DNA from: Psychrobacter sp. WY6
GTDB taxonomy: Bacteria; Pseudomonadota; Gammaproteobacteria; Pseudomonadales; Moraxellaceae
Reading direction: 5' to 3'
DNA length: 64,000 nt
Assembly (NCBI RefSeq): GCF_018448495.1
Contig: NZ_CP049902.1
Coordinates: forward strand, 3,100,001-3,164,000
Shown: positions 10,710 through 22,141 of the stretch, piece by piece
Layout of the letters: every line of letters begins with the position of its first letter
Numbering within the stretch: the stretch's first letter is position 1
Notes under the pieces: generated by a model
Seen by the model: the letters and a program-made list of their open reading frames with translations, nothing else
The model's database searches: none
What the model was told of the DNA's origin: nothing
Position numbers and translations under genes: made by a program

Positions 10710-10949
10710 GCTTAATTCCTTAGCTATGTTAGTGATGAGCACTAATATCCAAAGATATTCGCGTGCTCTATTATTATCAACGTACTTTTTATTATCAACG
10801 TGCCCTGTCAGATATTACACAATAACTCAAAGCACGTCAGCAAAAATTCTATTTTATCTTAGCAAACTGGCTATGACTGTCTTGTGAAGGATTGTAATGC
10901 GGTTATTCTGTTTATTACTAGGTAACTTAGCATAGACTTAACGAATGAA

Positions 10950-11711
10950 TCAAATTACCATTCCAGAATCCCACAAACAAAAATCACCGAATTTACCTTT
11001 TTTACTGGTACCACCTGCTGCACGCCCAGCATCTGTTAATGTAAGCTCACCTTCTTGCTCTTGTAAATATCCCGCTGCAAGTAACTTATCATTTAACTCT
11101 TGTGTCTTAAAGCCCAGCTCTTTCGCAAGCTTTGCTGTGGTCGGCTTAGAGTAATTAGGCGTTGCCGCTTCTGTAGCAGTAGGTGCGACCGTTGTATTAG
11201 CATTATTGCTGGGCATTGTATGACTGGCAGTAGCAGTATTATCAGTCCTACCATCGGATTCAGTCACTTTTTCAAGCGACATGCGCACTTCATCACTGAT
11301 ACGAATAATGCGCTGTGCCTCCTCATAAGTATCGGCATATAGTTTGGCATCTTCATTACGATAAATCAGCACGCCCATTTCATTATTATTGACTTGACTA
11401 AATTCATAAAGGTTCAAACTGGTAATGATGCATTCGTTTTCATTGAGGTAGCACTTCGCATGCAAATTTTTGCAAAAGCTGGTACGAATAAAAGTCAGAT
11501 TTTTGAGCCAGTTTATTTCTTCTGGGTGCAAATCATTCTTGCCATAAACGATTCTAATATCAATTTTGAGACGATTACGATCCTCTAGCAACTCTTTAAT
11601 ACGCTCATTCAGCTTTAGATAGGGACTGATGATAATCAACCTATCAGACGCACTTTTAATCAATTCTTCTAAATGGTAAGTCGTGCCACTGCTGTTTAAA
11701 AATTTTGCCAT
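10950..11711 (-). CDS. PLD-like domain protein with C-terminal DNA-binding-like domain
   Basis: Residues 1-130 form one phospholipase-D-like half domain: LIIISPYLKL, then the HxK motif NLHAKCYLN and the following ITSLNLYEFS. A Thr/Ala/Asn linker leads to a C-terminal helical segment (KLAKELGFKTQELNDKLLAAGYL...) ending in aromatic residues, like the small winged-helix ends of some phage and plasmid proteins. One HxK suggests a dimer, as in Nuc/BfiI-type PLD nucleases. The start at 11711 has GAGGAAA upstream. Role unknown: a DNA-directed nuclease is possible. Confidence 0.6.
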   Translation of the reverse strand: MAKFLNSSGTTYHLEELIKSASDRLIIISPYLKLNERIKELLEDRNRLKIDIRIVYGKNDLHPEEINWLKNLTFIRTSFCKNLHAKCYLNENECIITSLNLYEFSQVNNNEMGVLIYRNEDAKLYADTYEEAQRIIRISDEVRMSLEKVTESDGRTDNTATASHTMPSNNANTTVAPTATEAATPNYSKPTTAKLAKELGFKTQELNDKLLAAGYLQEQEGELTLTDAGRAAGGTSKKGKFGDFCLWDSGMVI

Positions 11712-11756
11712 TATTATTTCCTCAAATCTTACGATCAATCCCTTTATAATCATGCA

Positions 11757-11791
11757 CAAAAAAGCCCATCCCTAGCGTACTAGAAATGGGC
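11757..11791 (-). terminator. Terminator of glnS
   Basis: On the minus strand GCCCAT...ATGGGC, with CTAG/CTAG extending the stem, is followed by TTTTTT, about 70 bp after the glnS stop. Confidence 0.75.
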
Positions 11792-11857
11792 AAGCTTGAA
11801 AACCACTATTGTTCAGTAATTTTTCAGATAAATACTAATGCCGCTGATAGTGTTACA

Positions 11858-13593
11858 TTAAGCTGGCTTATAGCTGTCACGCAAGCTCACGATTTGGTTG
11901 AATATCGGTTTATCAGTGCTGTGGTCTTCGCTATCAGAGATAAAGTAACCTTCACGCTCAAACTGGAAGCGTGTGCCAGCATCCGCATTTGCCAATGACG
12001 GTTCAACTACAGCATTGAGTTCAGTCAACGAGTCAGGATTTAATGCTTGATGGACGTCAGCGACGCCACTTGGGTCTTCGACACTAAATAACTGCTCATA
12101 CATGCGCACCGTTGCTGGGATGCCTTGGCTAGCTGATACCCAATGAATCACGCCTTTAACCTTACGACCTTCAGGATTTTGACCCAAAGTCGCCGGATCA
12201 ATCGTCGCTTTTAGTTCAACGACATTACCTGCGTCATCTAGTACATGTTCGGTCACTGCCAACACATAGGTGTTACGCAGACGAATTTCTGGCTTTTCTG
12301 GTGATAGACGCTTATAACCTGCTGGCGGCTCAATTTCGTAATCGCCTTGATCGATATAGAGAGTCTCAGTGAATGGAATCTCACGCTCACCCATGTCGAC
12401 ATTAGGATGTTTTGGCTGCGTGAGCCATAAGGTTTGCGAAGCATCATCAAAGCGAGCGTTGACGCTGTCCGCTTTTTGCGATTCCCAACTGCTGACCGCT
12501 TCGGCAAAGTTGGTAATGATCACTTTTAATGGCTTAAGCACTGCCATACCACGACCTGTGGTCGTCTCTAATGATTGGCGAATACTAAATTCTAATAAGC
12601 GAAAGTCAACGACGCTGTCTACTTTGGTTACACCAACACGCTCACAGAAATCACGTAAACCCTCTGGTGTGTAACCACGGCGACGCATGCCAGCGATCGT
12701 CGGCATACGCGGATCATCCCAACCACTAACGATATTTTCGTCAACCAACTGTTTAAGCTTACGCTTGCTGGTCAAGGTATGATCGACATTTAAGCGGCTA
12801 AATTCATACTGGTGCGGTGTACATCAAAGCCAATTTTGTCAATGACCCAATCATAAAATGGACGATGATCTTCAAATTCCAGCGTACACAATGAATGGGT
12901 AATGCCTTCGAGTGCATCAGAGAGCGGGTGGGCAAAATCATACATCGGATAGATACACCATTTATCACCCGTTTGGTGATGCGCTTGATGCATGACGCGA
13001 TAGATGACAGGGTCACGCATATTCATGTTTGGGCTTGCCATATCAATCTTGGCGCGCAACACGGCTTTGCCTTCAGTATATTTGCCTTCTTTCATGTCAT
13101 TAAAGAGGCTCAAGTTTTCTTCAACACTGGCAGAACGATGTGGTGACGCTGTGCCTGCCTCATTGAATGAGCCTCGGTTTTCTTTAATTTGCTCAGGTGA
13201 CTGCAAGTCTACATAAGCATCACCCTGTTTAATCAACTGCAAAGCCCACGCATACAACTGGTCAAAGTAGCCTGACGCATGGTGCGCCTCTCCTGCCCAC
13301 TCAAATCCAAGCCATTTCACATCGTTCTCGATGTTGTCGATGAAATCTTGTTTTTCTGCGGTAGGGTTAGTGTCATCAAAACGCAGGTTACAAACACCAA
13401 ACTCTTCGGCCACGCCAAAGTTTAGGCAGATAGATTTTACATGCCCCAAGTGCAAGTAGCCGTTTGGCTCTGGCGGAAAGCGCGTCACGATTTGTGGGTA
13501 TTTTTGCGCCTTGACATCGTCACGAATGATATTGCGAATAAAATCGTTTTTTTGTTCGTCTTTTTGTGCATTGTTGCTTGAGTGCTCACTCAT
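11858..13593 (-). CDS. glnS: Glutaminyl-tRNA synthetase (one frameshift)
   Basis: Class I synthetase charging tRNA-Gln. The N-terminal part has the HIGH-type motif [11 protein letters not shown] and DDTNPTAEK; after a break near 12785 the second part begins just before the KMSKS-type loop (LTSKRKL here, usually VMSKRKL) and continues with [19 protein letters not shown] and the anticodon-binding beta barrels. One C added to a CC near the break restores HQYEFSRLN. Joined length is about 578 residues (E. coli 554). An essential enzyme, so the frameshift is most likely a sequence error. Confidence 0.93.
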
Positions 13594-13866
13594 CGGGCAT
13601 TGCTCCTAACGCAAATTGTCAGTTCATGCTACGTGCCATCACGCAGCATGGAAAATTCAAACCAAATCATTAAAAACAAGTTATTAAAAATGATAATAAA
13701 AAGCTAAAGTTGCGTTATTCTATCAGCTTTTGCGAACGCATTAACAGCCTGATACATGACACGAGATAAAAAAGCCGTTAGACTAGCCATAACTTTTTAA
13801 CCACCAACTTTTTAGCCACCACTTAACAGCGTCATTTTAGGCGCTGCAATCAAAGAGGAATATCAC

Positions 13867-14380
13867 ATGGTAGACATGCCACCAGTAGTAGAACTAGACA
13901 CCAATATGGGTGCGATCGTTATCGAACTCTGAAGAAAAAGCACCAAAGACAGTAGAAAACTTTTTAAACTATGTAAAATCTGGTCATTATGACGGTACGA
14001 TTTTCCATCGCATCATTGACGGCTTTATGATTCAAGGCGGCGGAATGGACGCTGAAATGAATGAAAAAGCGACCAATGCTCCAGTTGAAAACGAAGCAGA
14101 CAACGGTCTAAAAAACGATGCTGGTACGATTGCGATGGCGCGTACGCAAGATCCGCATTCAGCAACCAGCCAGTTTTTCGTTAACGTAAAAGACAACGAC
14201 TTCTTAAACCATTCTGGCAAAAACATGCAAGGTTGGGGCTACACCGTATTTGGTAAAGTAACCAGCGGTATGGATGTCATCGAAAAAATGCGCGGCGTAC
14301 CTACTGGTCGTTTCGGCATGCATGCTGATGTGCCAAAAGAGCCAGTGGTTATCAAATCAGCGACTATTATCACTAAGTAA
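13867..14380 (+). CDS. ppiB: Peptidyl-prolyl cis-trans isomerase, cyclophilin type (frameshift near start)
   Basis: Cyclophilin catalysing proline isomerisation. The start at 13867 has AGAGGA upstream and gives [13 protein letters not shown]; the frame breaks near 13932 and continues with the cyclophilin core: [39 protein letters not shown]. About 170 residues, and with no secretion signal, so cytoplasmic like E. coli PpiB. Leads into lpxH on the same strand. Confidence 0.88.
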
Positions 14381-14495
14381 CTGCTACTAAATAACGGTTT
14401 CTCAGTAATCATTCTTCAATAGTTATTACTCAGTAGCGATGAGTCTGTAAAAGCTTATGAGTCGTTACTGTTTAAAATTACGAGGATAAAGATAA

Positions 14496-15347
14496 ATGCA
14501 AAGTTTTGAGCACCTAATTACCACCAGCCCTCATGAGGTGCGGCAAGTATTGATTAGCGATTTGCATTTATCGCCTGAAGAGCCTGCCTTAGTGCAGGCT
14601 TTTTTGGCGCTGCTTGATGATTGCCTTGCTTTGCCTGTGCTCAAGCGCTTATTTATCTTAGGTGATTGGTTTGAAGTTTGGCTCGGTGATGATTTTTATT
14701 TGTCTTTATCCGACGAGGAACGACAAAGTCATTGGCTCACTCCGCTTATCGTCAAATTAAAAAGACTACGGGTAGCTGGCTGCGAGATTTTGGTCATGCA
14801 TGGCAACCGTGATTTTTTGTTAGGTCAGCCATTCTGCAATCTATTTGGTGGCGAGCTTATTTACGAGCCGTATACTTTGACTGTCGGTCAGCAAAATTAT
14901 CGTCTAGAGCACGGTGATGCTTTGTGTACTGATGATAAAAAATATCAGTTTTTTCGCAAAATCATGCGTAATCGGTTAACCCAATGGTATTTGCTCAATA
15001 AACCACTAGAAAAACGCTTGGCTATCGCAGATAAAATGCGTAAAAGCCAGCAGAACAACGCCAATAAAGCGGCGCATATCATGGATGTGAACGATGAAGC
15101 CGTGCATCAAGCCATCAGCGATAGCGATGCTTTATTGCATGGACATACCCATCGTCCAGCTATTCATCAGGCTACCACTGATAAAAAACGCTACGTGCTC
15201 GGCGACTGGCGATTGCTCGATAGCAATATTCGCCAGCCAAAAGTAAGTGCGGTGATTGGTGCAGTGACAGGCGACGAGCAATCAAATGACAGTTTTAATA
15301 GTAATGCTGCTGAATTTAGATTGATTGAATTTAAATCGCTCATTTAA
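14496..15347 (+). CDS. lpxH: UDP-2,3-diacylglucosamine diphosphatase LpxH
   Basis: Peripheral inner-membrane enzyme hydrolysing UDP-2,3-diacylglucosamine to lipid X in lipid A synthesis. Calcineurin-like phosphoesterase motifs are complete: SDLHLS, GDWFEVWLGDD, HGNRDFLLG, LEHGDALC and HGHTHRP, which bind the Mn pair. 283 residues (E. coli 240), longer in the C-terminal half. Intact frame. Confidence 0.93.
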   Translation: MQSFEHLITTSPHEVRQVLISDLHLSPEEPALVQAFLALLDDCLALPVLKRLFILGDWFEVWLGDDFYLSLSDEERQSHWLTPLIVKLKRLRVAGCEILVMHGNRDFLLGQPFCNLFGGELIYEPYTLTVGQQNYRLEHGDALCTDDKKYQFFRKIMRNRLTQWYLLNKPLEKRLAIADKMRKSQQNNANKAAHIMDVNDEAVHQAISDSDALLHGHTHRPAIHQATTDKKRYVLGDWRLLDSNIRQPKVSAVIGAVTGDEQSNDSFNSNAAEFRLIEFKSLI

Positions 15348-15377
15348 TATCATTTTTTTTGAGCGCCTCTGAACAAT

Positions 15378-15412
15378 AAAAAAGGTCTGTTGATAATTCA
15401 ACAGACCTTTTT
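15378..15412. terminator. Bidirectional terminator between lpxH and orn
   Basis: AAAAAAGGTCTGTTGA and TCAACAGACCTTTTT pair around TAAT; A and T runs flank both sides, and the genes converge here. Confidence 0.85.
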
Positions 15413-15479
15413 ACTATAAATGACACTGCATGATTGACACGAATTTAAGTGTCAAACTATTGATCGCTCAACTCTTACT

Positions 15480-16067
15480 TTACGGTATTAATTTAAAGAA
15501 ATGCTGGCGATAATGCTTTAATTCACGAATAGAATCACGGATGTCATCTAACGCTAGGTGACTGCCACCTTTTTCAAAGTTTCTGAGAATATCAGGACGC
15601 CAGCGGAAGCAAAGCTCTTTAATTGACGAGACATCCAGATTGCGATAATGGAAGAATTTTTCTAATTCCGGCATTTGACGCGCCATAAAGCGGCGATCTT
15701 GACAGATGGAATTGCCGCACATTGGCGACTTACCACTATCGACCCATTTATTGAGAAACTTAATCGTCTCAGCTTCAGCCTCTGCCAATGTCACGGTACT
15801 ACGGCGGACACGGTCGACCAATCCTGACTGACCATGCTGCTTGGTATTCCAATCATCCATTTTATTTAACGTTTGATCCGATACTTTTATAGCGAACACT
15901 GGCCCTTCGGCAAGGACATTTAAATCTTCATCAGTGACAACGGTAGCAATCTCGATAATCTCGTCATTCAAGGTATCCAGTCCGGTCATTTCTAGGTCAA
16001 TCCATACCAGCCCTTTTTTGCCTTGGTTTCTGATTTTAATCTTGTTGGGGTGGTCACCGGTACTCAT
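15480..16067 (-). CDS. orn: Oligoribonuclease
   Basis: 3'-5' exoribonuclease that finishes RNA decay by degrading 2-5-nt oligomers, including pGpG. DEDDh motifs: [10 protein letters not shown] (D, E), the central [11 protein letters not shown] (D) and [11 protein letters not shown] (H, D). The start at 16067 (MSTGDHPNK) is chosen because AGGA precedes it by six bases. 195 residues with a short charged N-terminal extension over the usual 181. Intact. Confidence 0.93.
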   Translation of the reverse strand: MSTGDHPNKIKIRNQGKKGLVWIDLEMTGLDTLNDEIIEIATVVTDEDLNVLAEGPVFAIKVSDQTLNKMDDWNTKQHGQSGLVDRVRRSTVTLAEAEAETIKFLNKWVDSGKSPMCGNSICQDRRFMARQMPELEKFFHYRNLDVSSIKELCFRWRPDILRNFEKGGSHLALDDIRDSIRELKHYRQHFFKLIP

Positions 16068-16287
16068 AAAATATCCTATGGTCAATAAAGTTTAGAACAA
16101 CTTTGGAGCAATATTAATTAGATAAATCGCCTGTTAATGTTCATCGCTAAGTAGCAAAACGTTGCATCTACTGATTTATAACCCTTAAAACGTTACAAAA
16201 TCTCTGTCTGCAGCAGGCGCTTTAGGCTGTATGTTATCAAACTTTCACGCTACACTTAGCAATATTTTTTTAATAGGTTCAAAACCC

Positions 16288-17388
16288 ATGGCATTAATTC
16301 GGCAACGCAAACTGACTAAGCAACAGATTCGTCGCATCGACAAACAACAGCTGGCAAGTCAAGACAGCATCGATGACAGTTTGGATGGCGTGGTCATGGC
16401 GCATTATGGCAAGCAGTTGGAAGTACAAGTGACCAGCTTGCCTGCGGTGATACCCGTGCAACCGGAGATTGCACCCGATGATCCTGAGCCGTTTTGGCAA
16501 GAGCTGGCATTAGGCGATATTTGGCGTTGTCATGTGCGTACCAACTTACCGATGCTAGCTGCTGGCGACCAAGTACGCTGGAGTGCCGATCCTAACACGG
16601 GCTTTGGACGTATTGAATCGGTCAAGCCGCGTACCTCTCTGGTCTCGCGTCCTGATCGTTATCATAAACTTAAACCTGTCGCCGCCAATGTCGATATTTT
16701 AGCGATTGTATTTGCGCCGCTACCTGCTGCCGCGCCAACCCTCATCGATCGTTATTTGGTCGTCTGTCATCATGCTGGCGTAAAGCCGCTGTTGGTGCTT
16801 AATAAAGCCGATTTATTGGCAGAAGAAAACGGCGTCGATACCAAAGAATTATTGGCACAATATGCTTCTCTCGGTTATGAGAGCGTCTTGACCTCAGTCG
16901 ATTGCCCTGAAAACGTCGCGGATAGCGATGAGCAAGAAGGGCTGGATGAATTAAAACGTTATATCGATAAAAAACTGGTTATTTTTGCGGGACAATCTGG
17001 TGTCGGTAAAAGCAGTTTAATCAATGCACTACTACCTGAATCGGCACAAAGCGTCAATATCATCTCTGATAACTCAAAACTTGGTCAACACACCACCACC
17101 ACCAGTCGCTTATTACCATTTAATCCAGCCGACTTGACCCAAGGCGGTATCGTCGATACGCCAGGTATCCGCGAGTACGGCATTTGGCATCTCACACCCG
17201 ATGATATCATTTCAGGATTTGTGGAACTTGCACCCTTATCTGGCAACTGTCAGTTCCGTGATTGTCGTCATACTCACAACAGCAAAGGCTGCGCACTATG
17301 GCAAGCGGTTGCTGACGGCGTGGTATTGCAGCGCCGTGTGGAAAACCTCGTGACTTTAAGAGAAGAGGCTGATACTAAGCCCTATTAA
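16288..17388 (+). CDS. rsgA: Ribosome small-subunit maturation GTPase RsgA
   Basis: Circularly permuted GTPase for late 30S assembly. An OB-fold domain comes first (ALGDIWRCHVRTNLP..., AGDQVRW), then the permuted G motifs: NKAD (G4), GQSGVGKSSLINAL (G1), DTPGIREYG (G3), and a zinc knuckle CQFRDCRHTHNSKGC. The start at 16288 (MALIRQRKLTKQQ) matches the family; the frame is open 19 codons further. 366 residues, intact. A rhodanese gene follows. Confidence 0.93.
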   Translation: MALIRQRKLTKQQIRRIDKQQLASQDSIDDSLDGVVMAHYGKQLEVQVTSLPAVIPVQPEIAPDDPEPFWQELALGDIWRCHVRTNLPMLAAGDQVRWSADPNTGFGRIESVKPRTSLVSRPDRYHKLKPVAANVDILAIVFAPLPAAAPTLIDRYLVVCHHAGVKPLLVLNKADLLAEENGVDTKELLAQYASLGYESVLTSVDCPENVADSDEQEGLDELKRYIDKKLVIFAGQSGVGKSSLINALLPESAQSVNIISDNSKLGQHTTTTSRLLPFNPADLTQGGIVDTPGIREYGIWHLTPDDIISGFVELAPLSGNCQFRDCRHTHNSKGCALWQAVADGVVLQRRVENLVTLREEADTKPY

Positions 17389-17561
17389 TACGGGCAGTAT
17401 TAATATTGGCAGTATTAGTATCCGCCTTATAGCTCGTTAATCGCTTGGTTGACCATCGCCCGTTTACTATGGATGGTCTAATCGGTATAATAGCGCCTTG
17501 TTCAGTATCGTTAGGCTGTCTTCTCAGCTTAACCGAACACTTATTTTTTTGGAGGTATGGT

Positions 17562-17981
17562 TTGGATCGTGCGCTGGAATTTGTGGGCAACCACCCGTTT
17601 TTATTTGGTATATTAGCCGTACTTGCCGTGCTATTTTTTACGATTGAAAACAAACGTAGTGGCAGAAAAATATCGCCCAATACCTTAGGTATGATGGTTA
17701 ACTCGCAAAACGCGCAGCTAATCGATATTCGTGCCAAAAAGAAGTTTGAGACCGGTTACATTCAAGGCAGCCGTAACATACCGTTCACCGAGCTCAAAGA
17801 CCGCTTAGAAGAAATCCGTGCAATTGAGCAGCCAGTGATTATCATTTGTGATATGGGTGTGCAAGCAGGCGCGGCTATTCAGATGATCGGCAAGGACAGT
17901 GTCTATCGCTTAGAAGGTGGTATCGCGGCGCTGGCAAGCAGCGGGCATGCCATTAGTTGGTTTAAAAGACGCAAAGCCTAA
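17562..17981 (+). CDS. Rhodanese-like domain protein with N-terminal membrane anchor
   Basis: One transmembrane segment (FLFGILAVLAVLFFTIE) followed by a single rhodanese domain (MVNSQNAQLIDIRAKKKFETGYIQGSRNIPF, YRLEGGIAAL), as in YibN-type proteins. The Cys of the active loop is present (IICDMGVQAG), but the Arg that usually closes the CxxxxR loop is replaced, so sulfur transfer is uncertain. A TTG start at 17562 is six bases after GGAGG; an ATG at 17557 is out of frame, so a 1-base error at the start is also possible. Often found next to grxC and secB, as here. Confidence 0.78.
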   Translation: MDRALEFVGNHPFLFGILAVLAVLFFTIENKRSGRKISPNTLGMMVNSQNAQLIDIRAKKKFETGYIQGSRNIPFTELKDRLEEIRAIEQPVIIICDMGVQAGAAIQMIGKDSVYRLEGGIAALASSGHAISWFKRRKA

Positions 17982-18095
17982 AAATAAAGGCAAAGCCAAA
18001 CCAAGTCTACATAAGTAGTCCGCTATACTGATGTTTAAAAATATTTAGCCCGTATCAATTGATATATGATTGAGGGGCGTTGAATATTTATAAAT

Positions 18096-18129
18096 AAAAA
18101 AGACACCTTATCGATAGGTGTTTTTTTTT
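18096..18129 (+). terminator. Terminator after the rhodanese gene
   Basis: AAAAAGACACCT and AGGTGTTTTTTTT form a stem with a TATCGAT loop and a long T run. Confidence 0.75.
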
Positions 18130-18319
18130 GTGTGCATTTGTGCTACCGTCAGAGCTTTTATACTCAAGCATCTTGAATTTGCTCTGTTCATCCCCACTTT
18201 AATAACGAGCATTACCGAATCTATCTTCAATTTACTTGCTGGTAACGGATTATAAGAATTTTTAAAATAATATTTATAATAAAACGATTACCTTCTAAAC
18301 TTATAAATAAGGATTTACC

Positions 18320-18581
18320 ATGACTGTCGCTGTTAAAGTTTACACCACCCCTCTGCCCATATTGCTCAAACGCCAAACAACTCTTAAAAACTAAAGGCGT
18401 TGACTACGAAGAAATTGGCATGCACGATATGAGCCGCGAAGAGCGTCAAGAATTAATGAAAAAAACCAATAACTATCGCACTGTGCCACAGATTTTCGTC
18501 GGTGAGACCTTTGTCGGTGGTTTTGATGAACTCAATCAAATGAACCAACAAGGCAAACTTGACGAGCTATTAGCAGGTTAA
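18320..18581 (+). CDS. grxC: Glutaredoxin 3 (one frameshift)
   Basis: Small dithiol glutaredoxin that reduces disulfides with glutathione. The CPYC active site is present, but one extra C in a C4 run near 18353 shifts the frame just ahead of it; removing it gives TTLCPYCSNAKQLL. The rest is canonical: TVPQIFVGETFVGGFDEL, with the cis-Pro (TVP) and the GG binding glutathione. 86 residues after correction. AAGGA-like site upstream. Lies between the rhodanese gene and secB. Confidence 0.88.
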
Positions 18582-18746
18582 TCTGCTACTTTTCGTTGCT
18601 GTCTTCTGCCTGTGCAATGATAGACAGCGGCAAAGATAAAAGAGAGTAATAAAAACATCCAGATTTTGTCTCGATTTACATTACAATGAACTTTTATTAA
18701 AATGACAGTTTGTCCAACTATTTGAATAACTTTTAGAGGATTTATC

Positions 18747-19198
18747 ATGGCTGAAGAACAAGCACAACCACAATTAGCGCTAGAGCGTATCTACGTAAAA
18801 GACATGTCACTTGAAGTCCCAGGCGCTAGTGTGTTCACCAAAGAGTGGAACCCAGAGCTTGATATCAATTTGTCTAGCAACGCTGAAAAACTGGATGATG
18901 ATCATTATCAAGTCATTTTAACGGTGAGCGTTACAGCAAAAATGCGGAAGAAGCGGCATTTATCGCTGAAGTGCATCAAGCGGGTATCTTCTTATTAAAA
19001 GATATTCCAGAAGACCAAATCGGTCAAATCTTAGGTGCATACTGCCCGAACGTTTTGTTCCCGTATGCTCGTGAAGTCATCAGCGACATCGTAACGCGTG
19101 GTAGCTTCCCGCAGTTATTGCTAGCCCCTGTCAACTTTGACCAAGCTTACGCACAAAGCCAGCAACAAGCACAAGTTGATGCTGAAGGTAATGCATAA
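18747..19198 (+). CDS. secB: Protein-export chaperone SecB (one frameshift)
   Basis: Tetrameric cytoplasmic chaperone that delivers unfolded preproteins to SecA. N-terminal [18 protein letters not shown] and [13 protein letters not shown], and C-terminal [40 protein letters not shown] (quoted in segments of the family) are diagnostic. One A missing from an A5 run near 18940 breaks the frame; adding it gives [18 protein letters not shown]. About 150 residues after correction, normal for SecB. AGAGGA upstream of the start. Confidence 0.9.
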
Positions 19199-19243
19199 GT
19201 TTTAAGCAAAAATTTGCTAGCTTTATTCACAGTATATTTTGAT

Positions 19244-19282
19244 AAAAAAGCCGTTTACTCATCACGAGTGAGCGGCTTTTTT
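19244..19282 (+). terminator. Terminator of secB
   Basis: AAAAAAGCCGTTTACTC and GAGTGAGCGGCTTTTTT form a stem with a T run. Confidence 0.85.
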
Positions 19283-19378
19283 GTGGATGCTGTTTAAGCG
19301 CTTACTCAAAAGAATCGTTGAGCAATGAGAGTTCTACTGAGTAATATTGTGAGACAGACAGTTAAAACCATCAGACAT

Positions 19379-19404
19379 AAAAAAACCCTGCTAACAAACA
19401 GGGT
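19379..19404 (-). terminator. Terminator of adk
   Basis: Minus strand: ACCCTG, 8-nt loop, CAGGGT, then seven T, about 35 bp after the adk stop. Confidence 0.8.
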
Positions 19405-19439
19405 CTTCAATCTCATCATCAATTATTCAAAATCGATGA

Positions 19440-20165
<726 letters not shown>

Positions 20166-20252
20166 TTACCTTGTGGCTTGGCAAAGCTCAAGTATTTTCA
20201 TTATTTGCAGTGATAAGTTGTCATGACTTATCTGTTCATATAATGCTGTTGC

Positions 20253-20277
20253 GCGCTGCTGTATCGGACAACAGCGC
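20253..20277. repeat. Inverted repeat between ccmI and adk
   Basis: GCGCTGCTGT (20253-20262) and ACAACAGCGC (20268-20277) pair with one mismatch around five bases. No T run follows, so it may be a weak terminator of ccmI or an mRNA-stabilising stem. Confidence 0.4.
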
Positions 20278-20312
20278 TTACGTCAGAGGTGCTGACAACA
20301 ACAGATATAATA

Positions 20313-21582
20313 CTATGGAATTTGTTGATTAATTTCAACATTGACCTGATTTTGTTCCGCACTAATTACCACAGGATTACCTGACAAATCCTCTGACTCT
20401 GCACTGGCAGTACCACTATGGCTGATACGAGCGATGACAGCCAACTGAACTTTATCCGCTCTCGCCGATTTCAAAGTACGTTCAGGCATCATGGCCAAAT
20501 CGCTAATGCTGGCTTCACCTTGCTTGATAACACTGATCGGCAAACGTTTGGCAGCAAATGGTGGTCCACCATTGACATCACGTATGGCGACAAATAACAC
20601 ATCGTCGGCTTTAACTAACGGCAGCAGGCTAGCATTAATCGTAACAGTCACTTCAACACCTTCAGAGGCTTGCTGTTGCTGAGCGGTGACATTAGCACTT
20701 AGCTCATCTAAACTCGCCAATGCTTTGGTATGATCACCAGGTTTAGCCGCAATACTGTCACGTAGACGCTTAATCCAGCCTTGTGCTTGATCAAAATTAC
20801 TACTCCGTGCCTCACCCATTGCCATGAGCATTTGCGCGCCCTCATGCTCTGGATTTTTAGCCAACACGTCTTGTAGCACTCGGCGACTATTAGCGTCTAA
20901 TTGGCCTTTATTGGCAAAGAAGCTAATCTGTGCATAAGTGGTTGCAATCTCTTCATTGTCTGGTGACAAACGATAAGCACGCGATAAGGCTTCAATTGCG
21001 GAGTCAGTGGCTTCTAATGATAAGAATAATTCTGAAAACGCATCCAGCGATCTGGATCATCAGCGTGACGATAGACATTGGTTTGCATGGCACTAATCAG
21101 CTGTTGACCATCTTCAATCGCCCAAGCAGGCGGCTGATCAATCTTACCCGTTAATAAGTCATCAGCCACTTGACCGACTTTGTCTTCAGCTGCCCAAAGC
21201 TCGAACACAGGCGTACGATCGCCGACCATCAAATACGCCATCGCCGCGAGGACTGGCACCCAGACAGTAATAATCAATCGGCTTTTGATGCCAGGCGCGA
21301 CCATCGGTGTGACTTCACGCTGAGCATCCAATAACTGGCGTTCAAGCTCCAGTTTTTGGTTCTGGTAATGGCTGTCATCGATAGTGCCATTGTCTTTATC
21401 TGTTTTTAGTTCTGCTAGACGCTCACGGAACACAGCAACGTTGATATCCAACAGCTGATGTCCATAGGCTTTTCTGGCGAGCGTGATGCTCGCAGCCAAG
21501 GCATGATAGTAATAACAGCGAGTATTAGGGCGATGAGTAAGCTTAGAGCAATAAATAAGCCCACAGTAGAGAATATGGTCAT
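20313..21582 (-). CDS. ccmI: Cytochrome c maturation protein CcmI/CycH (frameshifts)
   Basis: Membrane TPR protein that holds apocytochrome c for heme ligation. The start at 21582 (MTIFSTVGLFIALSLLIAL) has AAGGA upstream and overlaps the ccmH stop by ATGA. The first membrane helix is followed by a break near 21480, then the cytoplasmic loop (VFRERLAELKTDKDNGTIDD), a second helix (LIITVWVPVLAAMAYLMVG), TPR-like repeats, another break near 21010, and the periplasmic C-domain (VTINASLLPLVKADDVLFVAIRD). About 420 residues. Confidence 0.85.
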
Positions 21583-22141
21583 TTTTTGTCCTTGAGGCTT
21601 GTAATATCATGGTCGTTTTTGTCATCGCTCGAAGCACGTGATAACAGACGATCAATCTCGGCTTTTTCAGCAGCAGATAGAGCAGCAGCCGTACTATTGA
21701 CCGTTACCCCCTTTCACCACTAGCGACAAGCTGACGTCGTTTGCTTTGCCAGAACCAGCCTATGAGTAAACTGATGAGTAATAGTGGCGGAAAAAACCAC
21801 AAAATCCACGTTGATGGCCGGACAGGCGGCTTATAAGTGATGAAATCGCCATAACGTTCCTGCATATAAGCACGAATCTCGCCATCACTACGACCATCTT
21901 TTATCAAATCATAGGTTTTTTGCTTTAGATCTTGGGCAATGGGCGCATCCGATCCTGCAAGATTTTGGTTTTGACATTTAGGGCAACGCAGCTCTTCGAT
22001 GAGACCACGATATTGGGCTTCTTGCTGCACAGAATCAAAGTCATAGACCTCAATAGCAGCATAGCTTGCCATACTTATTAGACAAGCTATTAATAGGCTC
22101 GCGACTTTTAACGTAACGGCTGTTATTTTATTGGCTATCAT
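21579..22141 (-). CDS. ccmH: Cytochrome c maturation thiol-disulfide protein CcmH (one frameshift)
   Basis: Periplasm-facing membrane protein that keeps apocytochrome c cysteines reduced. Signal peptide (KVASLLIACLISMASYA), then the hallmark LRCPKCQNQNL with the CxxC pair, and a C-terminal membrane helix (WILWFFPPLLLISLLIGWFW). A 1-base shift in an A3G5 run near 21710 hides the last 45 residues, which read on to a stop at 21579 overlapping ccmI as ATGA. The start also overlaps the ccmG stop as ATGA, showing translational coupling. Confidence 0.9.
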
